NCBI GenBank assembly: GCA_035456105.1
Contig: DATIDV010000017.1
Coordinates: 124,001 to 188,000 of the forward strand
Length of the DNA: 64,000 nt
Direction: 5' to 3'
Source: Viridibacterium sp035456105
Lineage (GTDB): Bacteria > Pseudomonadota > Gammaproteobacteria > Burkholderiales > Rhodocyclaceae
This document shows, piece by piece, positions 1-8,543 of this stretch. The position numbers and the translations under genes are program-made. Under the pieces are notes generated by a model. The model was given only the letters and a program-made list of their open reading frames with translations, did no database searches and was not told where the DNA came from. Every line of letters begins with the position of its first letter. The first letter of the stretch is position 1.

Positions 1-2
1 TC

Positions 3-1397
3 GGCGGCGACCTGGCCGTTGCGAAGGGGCTGATCAAGGCGGTTCTGGAACAGGGCGCACAGGACAGGAAATTCATCGCCGAGCATACGGAAGGTTTCGA
101 TGCCCTCATGGAGGACGTGCTGGCCGAGCCGTGGCCAGCCATCGAGGCTGCCTCTGGCCTGTCGCACAGCCAGCTGCTCGAAGCCGCGCGCATCTATATC
201 GCCAGCAATGCAACGATATGCACCTGGGGTATGGGCATCACCCAGCACAAGCATTCGGTGGCCACCATCCAGATGCTGGTTAACCTGTTGCTGGTGCGCG
301 GCAATATCGGCAAGCCGGGTGCGGGCGCCTGCCCGGTGCGTGGTCACTCGAATGTGCAGGGTGATCGCACCATGGGCATCTACGAGAAGCCTGCGCAGGC
401 TTTTCTCGACAAGCTCGGCAAGGCCTTCGATTTCGAGCCGCCGCGCGCGCATGGTCATGACGTGGTGGCGGCTATCGAGGCGATGGCGCGTGAGCCCGGC
501 AAGGTGTTTTTCGCCATGGGCGGCAACTTCGCGGCAGCAACGCCGGACACCGAGCAGACCTGGGCCGCGCTGCGGAATTGCGCACTGACCGTGCACGTCA
601 CCACCAAACTCAATCGCTCGCACCTCGTGCACGGCAAGGAGGCGCTGATTCTGCCCTGCCTCGGCCGCACCGAGATCGACGTTCAGGCGAGCGGGCCGCA
701 AGGCGTGACGGTGGAAGATTCCATGAGCATGGTGCACATCTCGCTGGGCATGAACGCGCCGGCGTCGAAGCAGCTCATGTCGGAGCCGGCTATTGTTGCG
801 CATCTCGCCACTGCAACGCTGTCGAAGAGCAAGACGCCGTGGCTGTGGCTGGTCGAGGATTACAGCCGCATCCGCGACAAGATCGCCGAGGTCGTCGATG
901 GCTTCACGGACTTCAATGCGCGTCTCAAGACGCCCGGCGGCTTCTACCTCGGCAACAGCGCACGCGAGCGCGACTGGCAGACGCTCAACAATCGCGCGCA
1001 GTTCAAGGCGCATGCCTTGCCGCAGGCCGAGGACAATAGCGCGCTGTTCAAGCTCATGACCGTACGCAGCCATGACCAGTACAACACCACGGTGTACGGC
1101 ATGGACGACCGCTACCGGGGCGTTTGGGGTCACCGCCGCGTGTGCTTCATCAACCGCAATGATCTGACCAGGCTCGGCTTCGTGGCGGGTGACTGGGTGG
1201 ACCTGACCAGCGTGTGGGCCGATGGCGAGCGCACGGCCAGGCGCTTCCTGCTGGTGGCTTACGATATTCCCGAGGGCTGCCTCGCCAGCTACTTCCCCGA
1301 GACCAATGCGCTGGTGCCGCTGTCGGCGTTTGCGGATGAAGCACGCACACCGGCTTCGAAGTCGGTGCCGGTGCGTCTCTCCCTGCATGCGGCGTGA
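3..1397 (+). CDS. FdhF/YdeP-family molybdopterin oxidoreductase alpha subunit (5' partial)
   Basis: The reading frame is open from the first bases of the window, so the N-terminal part (the iron-sulfur and first Mo-cofactor regions) lies outside. The visible 464 residues begin GGDLAVAKGLIKAVLE, which is typical of the middle of FdhF/YdeP-type formate-dehydrogenase-like proteins. Further on are TWGMGITQHKHS, a VRGNIGKPGAGACPVRGHSN stretch and HLVHGKEALILPCLGR, and then a C-terminal beta-barrel region that binds molybdopterin dinucleotide (around NDLTRLGFVAGDWVDL). The family is cytoplasmic and oxidises formate or an unknown small substrate; many members lack a proven substrate. A small gene and fdhD follow at once, consistent with co-expression of the enzyme and its sulfurtransferase. 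The family call is firm; the substrate is not. Confidence 0.9.
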   Translation, partial: GGDLAVAKGLIKAVLEQGAQDRKFIAEHTEGFDALMEDVLAEPWPAIEAASGLSHSQLLEAARIYIASNATICTWGMGITQHKHSVATIQMLVNLLLVRGNIGKPGAGACPVRGHSNVQGDRTMGIYEKPAQAFLDKLGKAFDFEPPRAHGHDVVAAIEAMAREPGKVFFAMGGNFAAATPDTEQTWAALRNCALTVHVTTKLNRSHLVHGKEALILPCLGRTEIDVQASGPQGVTVEDSMSMVHISLGMNAPASKQLMSEPAIVAHLATATLSKSKTPWLWLVEDYSRIRDKIAEVVDGFTDFNARLKTPGGFYLGNSARERDWQTLNNRAQFKAHALPQAEDNSALFKLMTVRSHDQYNTTVYGMDDRYRGVWGHRRVCFINRNDLTRLGFVAGDWVDLTSVWADGERTARRFLLVAYDIPEGCLASYFPETNALVPLSAFADEARTPASKSVPVRLSLHAA

Positions 1398-1400
1398 CAC

Positions 1401-1643
1401 ATGCAGGAAGCCGCTGCCTTGCTCAGTCTGTTGCGAGATGACGATGGCATGTCCATACACAAGGCCTGCAAGAAGCTGGGGCTGTCGATGAGTGAAATGA
1501 TGCGTCTGCTGACCCTGCTCGGCGACGATGCTGCGGTGGGTGGTTTGAATCTTGTCATGCGGCGCGAAGATGGCGCACGCACCCTGCTGTTCCTGACGGA
1601 GGGTGGTCACGCAGCGGCCGCCACGAAGGAGAACGAGCGATGA
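1401..1643 (+). CDS. small conserved-context protein between the molybdoenzyme and FdhD
   Basis: This is an 80-residue protein starting 3 bases after the oxidoreductase stop and overlapping the fdhD start by 4 bases (ATGA). Its tight packing in the operon argues that it is real. The N-terminal half (LLSLLRDDDGMSIHKACKK followed by GLSMSEMMRLLTLLGDD) looks like a short helix-turn-helix or winged-helix fold. The middle (GGLNLVMRREDGARTLLFLT) would form beta strands. No catalytic or metal-binding residues are apparent. It may regulate or assist maturation of the molybdoenzyme, but that is inferred from position only. I do not recognise a named family. Confidence 0.7.
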   Translation: MQEAAALLSLLRDDDGMSIHKACKKLGLSMSEMMRLLTLLGDDAAVGGLNLVMRREDGARTLLFLTEGGHAAAATKENER

Positions 1644-2482
1644 ACCCCGAAGCTTTCCCCCTTGAGGCAGATCCGATTGAGGATCAGAACGTCGGGCGTG
1701 CCGGCCACTTGTCATTTGCCGCGCGCCGCATCAATGCACAAGGCGCGTCGGCAACGACCGAGCAAGTCGCGGAAGAACGCCCCGTCGCGCTGAGCTACAA
1801 CGGCATCTCGCATGCGGTGATGATGGCCACGCCGCTCGACCTGGAAGACTTCGCCATCGGTTTCTCGCTGTCCGAAGCCATCGTCGGCCACGCGGGTGAA
1901 ATTACCGACATCACGCAACAGGCATCTGCCGATGGCATCACGCTGGAAGTTCGTATCACGGAGCGGCGCATGGCGGCCTTGCGCGAGCGGCGGCGCAACC
2001 TGACCGGGCGTACAGGCTGCGGGCTTTGTGGCACCGAATCGCTGGAGCAGGCCATTCGCCCCATTGCGCATGTCACGGCAAGCATCCAGGCCACGCCGGC
2101 GATGATTCACCAGGGCTTTGGGCAGATGGCGCGCCAACAGGTGCTCAACCACGCCACTGGCGCAGTGCACGCAGCGGCGTTGTTCGACGGGCAGCGCTGT
2201 CTGGTGCGAGAGGACATCGGCCGCCACAACGCGCTCGACAAGCTGATCGGCGCCATGCAACGCAACGACTTCCATCCGGGCATCCTGCTGGTCACCTCGC
2301 GCGCGTCATACGAGATGGTGCACAAGGCGGCCAGCGCGAACATCGCACTGATGGCGGCGATTTCGGCGCCGACTTCGCTGGCCATTGAACTGGCGCGCGA
2401 AGCCGGCGTCACACTCGTGGGCTTCGCGCGTGGCGACAGCCTTACGTGCTACACACAAGGACGCGGACAGTTACTAGGCTGA
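1640..2482 (+). CDS. fdhD: formate dehydrogenase accessory sulfurtransferase FdhD
   Basis: This 280-residue protein matches FdhD in length and motifs. FdhD takes sulfur from the cysteine desulfurase IscS and passes it to the molybdenum (bis-MGD) cofactor before insertion into formate dehydrogenases. The essential CxxC is visible in TGRTGCGLCGTESLEQA (about residues 125-140). VREDIGRHNALDKLIGA and LVTSRASYEMVHKAA are conserved family blocks. The start codon overlaps the stop of the 80-residue gene as ATGA, so the two are probably translationally coupled. Its place behind the FdhF/YdeP-like gene supports that enzyme needing a sulfurated Mo cofactor. Confidence 0.95.
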   Translation: MNPEAFPLEADPIEDQNVGRAGHLSFAARRINAQGASATTEQVAEERPVALSYNGISHAVMMATPLDLEDFAIGFSLSEAIVGHAGEITDITQQASADGITLEVRITERRMAALRERRRNLTGRTGCGLCGTESLEQAIRPIAHVTASIQATPAMIHQGFGQMARQQVLNHATGAVHAAALFDGQRCLVREDIGRHNALDKLIGAMQRNDFHPGILLVTSRASYEMVHKAASANIALMAAISAPTSLAIELAREAGVTLVGFARGDSLTCYTQGRGQLLG

Positions 2483-2570
2483 ATGGTGGGTGCTGGCGTG
2501 GTCAGTGCGCCAGCGCACGCAAAAATCCAGCCGCAAGGTCTACAGTTGAAGCAACCCTCAAGGAGTCATC

Positions 2571-2810
2571 ATGGAAACAAACAGCCATTCCTTCTCAAAC
2601 CTGTTTGCCCAGCTCGGCCTGCCCGATGACGAAGTCTCCATCCAGGCCTTCATCGAGATGCATTCGCCACTACCCGACACAGTGGACCTGCATTGCGCAC
2701 CGTTCTGGACAGAATCCCAGGCGCACATGATCCGCGAAAGCCTCAAGTCCGATTCCGACTGGGCCATCGCCGTCGACCAGCTGAACGTGAGTTTGCGCGC
2801 AAGCAAGTAG
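2571..2810 (+). CDS. DUF2789 family protein
   Basis: This is a 79-residue protein with the DUF2789 pattern. It opens with a segment ending SNLFAQLGLPDDEVSIQAFI, continues with HSPLPDTVDLHCAPFWTESQ, and ends with a helical block ARMI-like RESLKSDSDWAIAVDQLN. An AAGGAGTCATC stretch lies before the ATG and gives a good ribosome binding site. The function of the family is unknown. The spacing to fdhD (88 bases) and to the hydrolase downstream (28 bases) suggests it is transcribed with the hydrolase rather than with fdhD. Confidence 0.85.
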   Translation: METNSHSFSNLFAQLGLPDDEVSIQAFIEMHSPLPDTVDLHCAPFWTESQAHMIRESLKSDSDWAIAVDQLNVSLRASK

Positions 2811-2838
2811 TCACCACGCAGCGCAAAGGGGTCGCCAG

Positions 2839-3558
2839 ATGCCCGCCGCATTGCCGCACCTCGTTCTCCTGCCGGGCCTCGTATGCGATGCGCGCATGTG
2901 GGCACCACAGGTCAGGGGCCTTGCCGACGTAGTGAGCACGTCGGTCAGCGATCTGAGCCTCGCCCACAGCATGGAAGCGCTGGCCGCATCGGTGCTCGAC
3001 AAGGCGCCAGCGGAAAAATTCGCGCTGGCCGGCCTGTCGATGGGGGGCTATGTCGCGTTTGAAATCATGCGTCAGGCGCCCGAGCGCGTGCTCGGCCTTG
3101 CCCTGCTCGACACGACGGCGCGCCCCGACACGCCGGAAACCACACAGAATCGCCACAAGGCCATGGCGCGCGCCGACAATGACCTTGCTGGCGTGCTGAC
3201 CGACCTGCTGCCCAAACTCGTACACCCCGACCAGCTGCATGACGAAACCATGACCGGCCTGCTCGTCCAGATGGGAATGGACGCAGGCGCAGAAGTATTC
3301 AAGCGCCAACAGACCGCCATCATCGGCCGCATCGACAGCCGCCCGACCCTCGCCCGCATCCGCTGCCCGACACTCGTGCTGTGTGGCCGCGAAGACCTTC
3401 TCACCCCCGTCGAAATGCACGAAGAGATGGCGGCAGGCATTCGCGGCTCCATGCTGACCCTCATCGGCAAGTGCGGGCATAACTCGACGCTCGGCAGGCC
3501 CGCCGAGGTCACGGCGGCCATGCGTCGCTGGCTCGGTGCCGTGGCAACGCGCAACTGA
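2839..3558 (+). CDS. alpha/beta hydrolase
   Basis: This 239-residue protein has the alpha/beta hydrolase fold. HLVLLPGLVCDARMW carries the oxyanion-hole region after strand 3. The nucleophile elbow is GLSMGGYVAFE, with Ser as nucleophile (about residue 69). CGREDLLTPVEMH carries the likely catalytic Asp, and GKCGHNSTLGRP the catalytic His. Such proteins act on esters or other small substrates and often resemble MenH/BioH; the sequence does not reveal the substrate. It is cytoplasmic, with no signal peptide. It lies between the DUF2789 gene and the YkvA-like gene on the same strand, with about 10 bases to the latter. Confidence 0.88.
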   Translation: MPAALPHLVLLPGLVCDARMWAPQVRGLADVVSTSVSDLSLAHSMEALAASVLDKAPAEKFALAGLSMGGYVAFEIMRQAPERVLGLALLDTTARPDTPETTQNRHKAMARADNDLAGVLTDLLPKLVHPDQLHDETMTGLLVQMGMDAGAEVFKRQQTAIIGRIDSRPTLARIRCPTLVLCGREDLLTPVEMHEEMAAGIRGSMLTLIGKCGHNSTLGRPAEVTAAMRRWLGAVATRN

Positions 3559-3567
3559 CCGGGTGCC

Positions 3568-3957
3568 GTGGCCATACTGAAATCCATCCGGGTCTGGGCA
3601 CGCCGCCTCAAGTTCGACGCACTGACACTGTGGTTCGCCTGGCGCCACCCGCTGACGCCGATATGGCTGAAAGGCGTCTGCCTGCTCGTGGTGGCCTACG
3701 CGCTGAGCCCCATCGACCTCATTCCCGACTTCATCCCCCTGCTCGGCTATCTCGACGATGCCATCCTGCTGCCCGCCCTGATCTGGCTGGCGCTGCGCAT
3801 GCTGCCACCCGACCTGCTGCGCGACTGTCGCAGTCAGGCACAGCGCTGGGTCGAACGTCATCTGCACAAACCGCGCATGTGGGCAGGTGCGGTAATGATC
3901 GTGCTGGTATGGGTTCTGGCGCTGCGGCTGCTCTGGCTGTGGTGGCAGGCACGCTGA
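3568..3957 (+). CDS. YkvA family (DUF1232) membrane protein
   Basis: This is a 129-residue protein with a GTG start 9 bases after the hydrolase stop. The DUF1232 signature is clear: WLKGVCLLVVAYALSPIDLI followed by PDFIPLLGYLDDAI. These are two membrane-inserting segments joined by the SPIDLIPD turn. A third hydrophobic helix ends the protein (VMIVLVWVLALRLLWLWW). The role of the family is unknown. A strong hairpin terminator follows at 3971-4001. Confidence 0.85.
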   Translation: MAILKSIRVWARRLKFDALTLWFAWRHPLTPIWLKGVCLLVVAYALSPIDLIPDFIPLLGYLDDAILLPALIWLALRMLPPDLLRDCRSQAQRWVERHLHKPRMWAGAVMIVLVWVLALRLLWLWWQAR

Positions 3958-3970
3958 GCAAGATTGATGA

Positions 3971-4001
3971 AAAAAGCCCCGTGGAAACCACGGGGCTTTT
4001 T
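3971..4001. terminator. bidirectional rho-independent terminator
   Basis: This is a perfect inverted repeat, AAAAAGCCCCGTGG / CCACGGGGCTTTTT, with a 3-base loop. Flanking A and T runs make it work in both directions. It separates the plus-strand ykvA-like gene from the convergent minus-strand pectate lyase gene. Confidence 0.93.
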
Positions 4002-4025
4002 CAATGCTGCGTACTGCGTGTCTGC

Positions 4026-5681
4026 TTAGAGCTTGCCGACGCCTGCACCGGCCATAACCTTGGCTTTGACGAGAGCAACATCGTCTGCCGAATAGCTATA
4101 GTTAGCCAGCGGCGTCCACAGCATGGTGGAGCTGCCAAGCGCCGGGTAGCCCGCTGTCACAGAAGCCTGAATATTGATTGCCGCGCCATTGAGCAAGGAA
4201 TTGCCATTGTCGTAAAACAGGGTGACGCAGTCAGCACTCGAGTTTGTGTACCCCGTGCCGGACAGGCACTTGTTGATCGTCGTGGCATCTGACTTGTAAC
4301 TCACGCTCCACAGATTCGTCACGACAGCAGCGCTCCCGCCACTGGCCGCATCGATATCGAAGGAATTGTTCTCCGCATAGATCTTGGCAAACTGCCCCGT
4401 CGCCAGCGCCACCGAGAAGGAATAGTCGCGCGAGCTGTCGGTCGGGTAGTTCTGTCCGCTGAAGTAGTTGTTGTAGACATGCACCTGGCCCATACGGACG
4501 CGTGGCAGACGTTGCGTCACATCCTTGAGGTAGTTGTGGTGCATCGTGACCTTCAGGAATGTCGGACCATTGGTGGCCGACACCGTGTCCGAGCCGCCGA
4601 CAAGATGAGTCTTGTCGTGATCGTGCACATAGTTGTTCGAGATCGTCACGTAGTTCGATTGATTGCCGACATCGATCGCACCGTCGTGATGCTGAACCTT
4701 CATTTCCTTCATGTTGTAAGGCGCGGCGAAGACCGGCGGATACAGCTTGTCGTGATTTGTGCCATCACTGAATTCGCAATGGTCAATCCAGACATGCGTC
4801 GCGCCTTCAACGCTGATCGTGTCGTACTGCGAATTCCAGCGACCACCTGAGTCCGTCGGGTCCCACGCAGGGAACATGTCAAAGGAATCTTCAAACGCGA
4901 TATTGCGGATCACGATGTTGTCGGAGCCCGCCGCCAGGCTGAGATTGCCGCGCACAAGCTTTGCTGTACTGCCCACGCCAATCAGCGACGTGTTTGAAGG
5001 CACCTTGATTTTCACCACTGCCTTTTGCTTGTTCATTGCGCAGATTCGCGCCAGCTCCAGAGGGTCACCGCTTGTATCCACGGCTGCGGTACCCCATGCG
5101 CCATTTGGATCGTATTGAGTCTTGTAGGCGTTATAGCTGTATGCCACCGAAACCGTGGTATTGACTGTTGTATTACTAGCGTTCTTGTAACTCACCGCAG
5201 CGCCCGACGCGCAGATGTAGTCAGCTTCCACATTCTCGACAAGCGTCTTGTTGACATTGAGGCTGATAGTTCCCGCCACATAGACAATCTTCTTTGTGGT
5301 GTCGAGCGTGCCTGAAAAACTACCGTCAGCATTGATTGTCAAACCCGTATACAACGCCGCCAGCAATTCGTTGCGGTTGGTAACCGTGTACGTATGCGCA
5401 GCGTCTGCACCGTCGCCGCCGGAGGTACCTGTTGCACTCAAGTTGTTGGTGCCAACCTTGGCCCAGCCATCGGCACCGAGTGAAGAGATAACAGTCGCAG
5501 TGCTACTTGATGACGACCTGGTAACGCTTGAGCTGTTTGAGCTCGAAGTCGCCACCGAACTACTGGAACTCGACGCAGGTGCACTCCCCGCGTCGCTGGA
5601 CGAACCTCCACCGCCTCCACCGCCGCACGCGGACAACAGGGCTACGACTGCGAGCGCAGTCAGGCTATCTCGGACCAACAT
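4026..5681 (-). CDS. pectate lyase (PL1 family), secreted lipoprotein
   Basis: The protein has 551 residues from the chosen ATG, which has GGAG six bases upstream. An in-frame ATG at 5759 would add 26 residues that do not fit a signal peptide. The signal peptide ends in a lipobox, ALLSACGG, followed by poly-Gly and a long Ser-rich linker to about residue 75. The beta-helix lyase domain carries WIDHCEFSDGTNHDKLYPP, DGAIDVGNQSNYVTISNN and VTMHHNYLKDVTQRLPRVRM. The last two blocks hold the Ca2+-binding Asp residues and the catalytic Arg known for PL1 pectate lyases. It would cleave polygalacturonate by beta-elimination at the outer surface or in the medium. It stands alone, with no transporter or other pectinase gene beside it. 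Confidence 0.93.
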   Translation of the reverse strand: MLVRDSLTALAVVALLSACGGGGGGGSSSDAGSAPASSSSSSVATSSSNSSSVTRSSSSSTATVISSLGADGWAKVGTNNLSATGTSGGDGADAAHTYTVTNRNELLAALYTGLTINADGSFSGTLDTTKKIVYVAGTISLNVNKTLVENVEADYICASGAAVSYKNASNTTVNTTVSVAYSYNAYKTQYDPNGAWGTAAVDTSGDPLELARICAMNKQKAVVKIKVPSNTSLIGVGSTAKLVRGNLSLAAGSDNIVIRNIAFEDSFDMFPAWDPTDSGGRWNSQYDTISVEGATHVWIDHCEFSDGTNHDKLYPPVFAAPYNMKEMKVQHHDGAIDVGNQSNYVTISNNYVHDHDKTHLVGGSDTVSATNGPTFLKVTMHHNYLKDVTQRLPRVRMGQVHVYNNYFSGQNYPTDSSRDYSFSVALATGQFAKIYAENNSFDIDAASGGSAAVVTNLWSVSYKSDATTINKCLSGTGYTNSSADCVTLFYDNGNSLLNGAAINIQASVTAGYPALGSSTMLWTPLANYSYSADDVALVKAKVMAGAGVGKL

Positions 5682-6014
5682 TGTCTTCTCCATCTCTATG
5701 GTTGCCATCAGGGGTTGGCGGTTGCGCGCGCAGTCTAGCGGTTTTCCCTTATGGGACAAGTAGTGAAATCGTCAAAATCATCAATGAAGTTGAGGATAGA
5801 TTGTTACCGATTGTTACCGGTCTCAGTGCGCACGGTAGCAATAACACGCCATCCCGCGCCAGTGCTGGGGATGAAGCCCGCGGGCACGAGATGAACTTTG
5901 GCGAGAGCCCATTCGACGAAATGGCCAACATGTATGATCTTTTGCATCCTGAGCAGTCGAAGCGCACTGCCACTCCCCCGATCTGTCGTTTCTGCCTTCA
6001 GCTTCCCGCCCAGC
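5682..6014. other. intergenic region with a tandem 10-bp repeat
   Basis: This 333-base region separates divergent genes (pectate lyase and the AlkZ-like gene). GATTGTTACC occurs twice in direct tandem at 5799-5808 and 5809-5818, about 120 bases upstream of the lyase start. That is one helical turn apart and could be an operator. No convincing gene is seen in it; in-frame extensions of the downstream gene into this region look non-coding. Confidence 0.6.
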
Positions 6015-7094
6015 ATGCATCTGACCGAACATCGCCAACACAGGCGCTTCAATCACGGCTTCGCCCATCTGGCCAGCGGCTCGCCCGCCGATGTGCTGGC
6101 GTGGTTCGGTGCCATGCAGGCGCAGGACTACGCCAGTGCGCGATGGGCGCTGGGTGTGCGTTGCACGGCACTGAGCGAGGCCGCCGTCATGCAGGCAATC
6201 GAAGAGGGCAGGATCGTACGTACCTGGGCCCTGCGAAATACCTTGCAACTGATCAGCGCCAGAGACGTGCACTGGCTGATTGGTCTGATCGGGCCGGTCA
6301 TGCTGGCGCGCAATGCAGCGCGTTATCGCAAGTACGGACTCGACGCAGCCGGCTTCGAGAAGGTCGATGCGCACATTCGCATCGTGTTGCATGGTGGGCA
6401 GAAACTCACGCGCGAGGAGTTGTTCGCAGCACTGGAACAAGGTGCTATCGACACCACCGGCATGCGCGGTGCCTGCATTCTCTATCGCGCGGCCTTGAGT
6501 GGCTGCATCTGCCCAGCCAGCCTGCGCGGCAAACAGCAGACCTACGCCCTGCTTGATGAGTGGGTGCCGGTGAAGAACCTGCTGGACCGCGATGCGGCGC
6601 TCGGCGAGCTTGCACTGCGCTACTTCCGCAGCCACGGTCCGGCCAGCCTGCGCGACTTTGCCTGGTGGTCAGGGCTATCGCTGATCGACGCACGCCGCGG
6701 GCTGTCACTGGCCAGGCTCTCATTACGCGAAGTGCATATTGGCGAGGAAGCCTGCTGGCTCTCTCAATCGCTATTGCCCGACGATGCGGGCTCGCCTTCG
6801 GCACATCTGCTACCCGCTTTCGACGAGTACTTTCTCGGCTACGCGAATCGCACGCTGACACTCGAATCCCGGCACTTCCCACGAGTGATGACGAACAACG
6901 GCATCTTTCGCCCGACCATGCTGGTCGATGGCGAGATTGTCGGCATCTGGGCGCGCACGCTTAAAAAGGGCGCGGTCTCTGTCGCTTCGCAGCCGTTCCG
7001 CAAACTGGCGAACGATGAAATGGAAGCCTTGAATCTCGCCGCACGGCGCCACGCGGATTTTCTCGGTCTGCGTTGTGACGGAGTGAGGTTCTGA
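6015..7094 (+). CDS. winged helix DNA-binding domain protein (AlkZ/YcaQ-like, HTH_42)
   Basis: This is a 359-residue protein from the ATG at 6015; upstream in-frame codons lack the look of coding sequence. The opening residues HRQHRRFNHGFAHL, then WFGAMQAQDYASARWALG, RTWALRNTLQLI and LLPAFDEYFLGY are characteristic of the AlkZ/YcaQ (winged-helix, formerly DUF1006) family. Characterised members are DNA glycosylases that remove alkylated bases or unhook interstrand crosslinks, but many homologues are untested. QAQDY resembles the catalytic-region QxQ/QxD motif. The gene overlaps the next one at TGATG, so the two are translationally coupled. Confidence 0.85.
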   Translation: MHLTEHRQHRRFNHGFAHLASGSPADVLAWFGAMQAQDYASARWALGVRCTALSEAAVMQAIEEGRIVRTWALRNTLQLISARDVHWLIGLIGPVMLARNAARYRKYGLDAAGFEKVDAHIRIVLHGGQKLTREELFAALEQGAIDTTGMRGACILYRAALSGCICPASLRGKQQTYALLDEWVPVKNLLDRDAALGELALRYFRSHGPASLRDFAWWSGLSLIDARRGLSLARLSLREVHIGEEACWLSQSLLPDDAGSPSAHLLPAFDEYFLGYANRTLTLESRHFPRVMTNNGIFRPTMLVDGEIVGIWARTLKKGAVSVASQPFRKLANDEMEALNLAARRHADFLGLRCDGVRF

Positions 7095-7966
7095 TGGCAT
7101 CGACGCCTGCAAACACGTGGTTTGAGATGCCCGCCAGCTTCCTGCAGGAAAGTGGCGTCGTGTTGCTGCGCGAGCCGCCGGACAGCAATCCGCAAGCCCT
7201 GCTCGTCAGCCTCCTGGAAGGCAAGTACAAGAAGCCCTTCGTCGTCGACGATGGCCTGACGCGCAAGCTCTACTTCAGCCTGTCCTACGTGCAGAGTGAA
7301 ATGGAGCTCAAGGAACCGGATGCGCTGAACATCGCCTACACACGCAAGATGATGGCCTTCCTGCTATTCCTGCCGCGGCCCAAGCACGTAATGATCATCG
7401 GCCTCGGTGGCGGCTCTCTGACCAAGTTCTGCTATCGACAGCTGGCGCGCACGCGCGTGAGCACGATTGAAATCAGTGAAGATGTGATCGCATTGAGCGA
7501 GTTGTTCGGCGTGCCCTCGGCAGATGAGCGCCTGTCCATCATCCACGCCGACGCCACAGCGTATCTGGCCAAAACGGATGAACGCGCAGACGTCATCATG
7601 CTGGATGGGTGCGACAGGAACGGCGTGGCGCCCGTGTTCTGCGATGCCGGTTTTTATCAGGACGTGCGCGCACGTCTCAAGCCGAGCGGCATGCTGGTGA
7701 TGAATCTGGTTGGTGCCAGCGAGACCTCACGCGCGCACATCAGCCTGATCTCTGAAGCCTTTCTTGACCGCGTCATCGTGCAGGACGTCAGTGCCGACGG
7801 CAACCGCGTGGCCTTCGCCTTCAACGAACCGGGCTTCTCGCCAGACTGGCCAACGATCGAGCGCGATGCGAAGAAACTGGAGCAACAGCACGGCCTGGAT
7901 TTCACGGCCTTTGCGCGCAAGTTGCAGCGCAGTTATCAGCGCCAGTCACAAGGGCGCAGGCGCTGA
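7094..7966 (+). CDS. spermidine-synthase-like SAM-dependent transferase
   Basis: This 290-residue protein has the nucleotide-binding core of polyamine synthases/methyltransferases. VMIIGLGGGSLTKFCYRQL is the glycine-rich loop, VSTIEISEDVIALSELFGV the acidic residue after strand 2, and ADVIMLDGCDRNG the catalytic-loop equivalent. True spermidine synthases carry a D-x-x-E/DAY type loop that is only partly kept here, so the substrate may differ. It overlaps the AlkZ-like gene by one base at TGATG. The cytoplasmic location and coupling are clear; the reaction is not. Confidence 0.82.
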   Translation: MASTPANTWFEMPASFLQESGVVLLREPPDSNPQALLVSLLEGKYKKPFVVDDGLTRKLYFSLSYVQSEMELKEPDALNIAYTRKMMAFLLFLPRPKHVMIIGLGGGSLTKFCYRQLARTRVSTIEISEDVIALSELFGVPSADERLSIIHADATAYLAKTDERADVIMLDGCDRNGVAPVFCDAGFYQDVRARLKPSGMLVMNLVGASETSRAHISLISEAFLDRVIVQDVSADGNRVAFAFNEPGFSPDWPTIERDAKKLEQQHGLDFTAFARKLQRSYQRQSQGRRR

Positions 7967-8121
7967 CCAGACGCATCCAGCCAGAAAACGTCTGACCTTT
8001 TCTTTCAACTGCCGGACGGGATCAGGGTCCATGAACCCATCGCCATTTGGAAGATCAGGACGGACGATGTTTTTGCCGCGCAGGGCACATCGGAATGCAC
8101 CCCGCGCGGCAAGGGGCGTCG

Positions 8122-8532
8122 TCAGGGGGTGACGACTTTCAGGGATGCGTCAAGCTGGCTCTTTTCGAGATAGATCAGCACTGACGGATCTTCGTTTGCT
8201 GCCTTTTTCGCTTCGGCCAGGGAGCTGACTTCCTTGGGTGCCCCGCCAAGCCCGGTGAACTGCAGCTTGGCGTAGTGCGCCTTGAGTTGATCGCTGCTCT
8301 TGCCGACGATGGCGCTGGCAAACTCGTCCTTGGGCGATCCAGCGTAGTCGAGTGGCTTGGCGGGGTTACCGCCAACGCTCTTGGTCTTGCCGAGGAAGAC
8401 GTCGGCAACTTGCGCCTTGCTCACGCCGGCCAGTGGCGATTTGGCGCCCGCTGCGATGACGACTTCTGCGCTGGCCGTCGAGGCCAGGAGTCCGAACATG
8501 GCCGAACAGAGGAGTACTTTCTTGATTTGCAT
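8122..8532 (-). CDS. small periplasmic phosphate-binding-like protein
   Basis: This 136-residue protein has a clear signal peptide (MQIKKVLLCSAMFGLLASTASA, cleaved after ASA). The mature part (VVIAAGAKSPLAGVSKAQVA, DVFLGKTKSVGGN) resembles the first lobe of PstS-type phosphate/oxyanion binding proteins, at less than half their usual length. It lies 11 bases after the porin gene on the same strand. Such short proteins often pair with porins or chemoreceptors. It may deliver phosphate or another oxyanion to a sensor rather than to an ABC transporter; no permease or ATPase gene is nearby. Confidence 0.82.
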   Translation of the reverse strand: MQIKKVLLCSAMFGLLASTASAEVVIAAGAKSPLAGVSKAQVADVFLGKTKSVGGNPAKPLDYAGSPKDEFASAIVGKSSDQLKAHYAKLQFTGLGGAPKEVSSLAEAKKAANEDPSVLIYLEKSQLDASLKVVTP

Positions 8533-8543
8533 GATGTGCCCCC

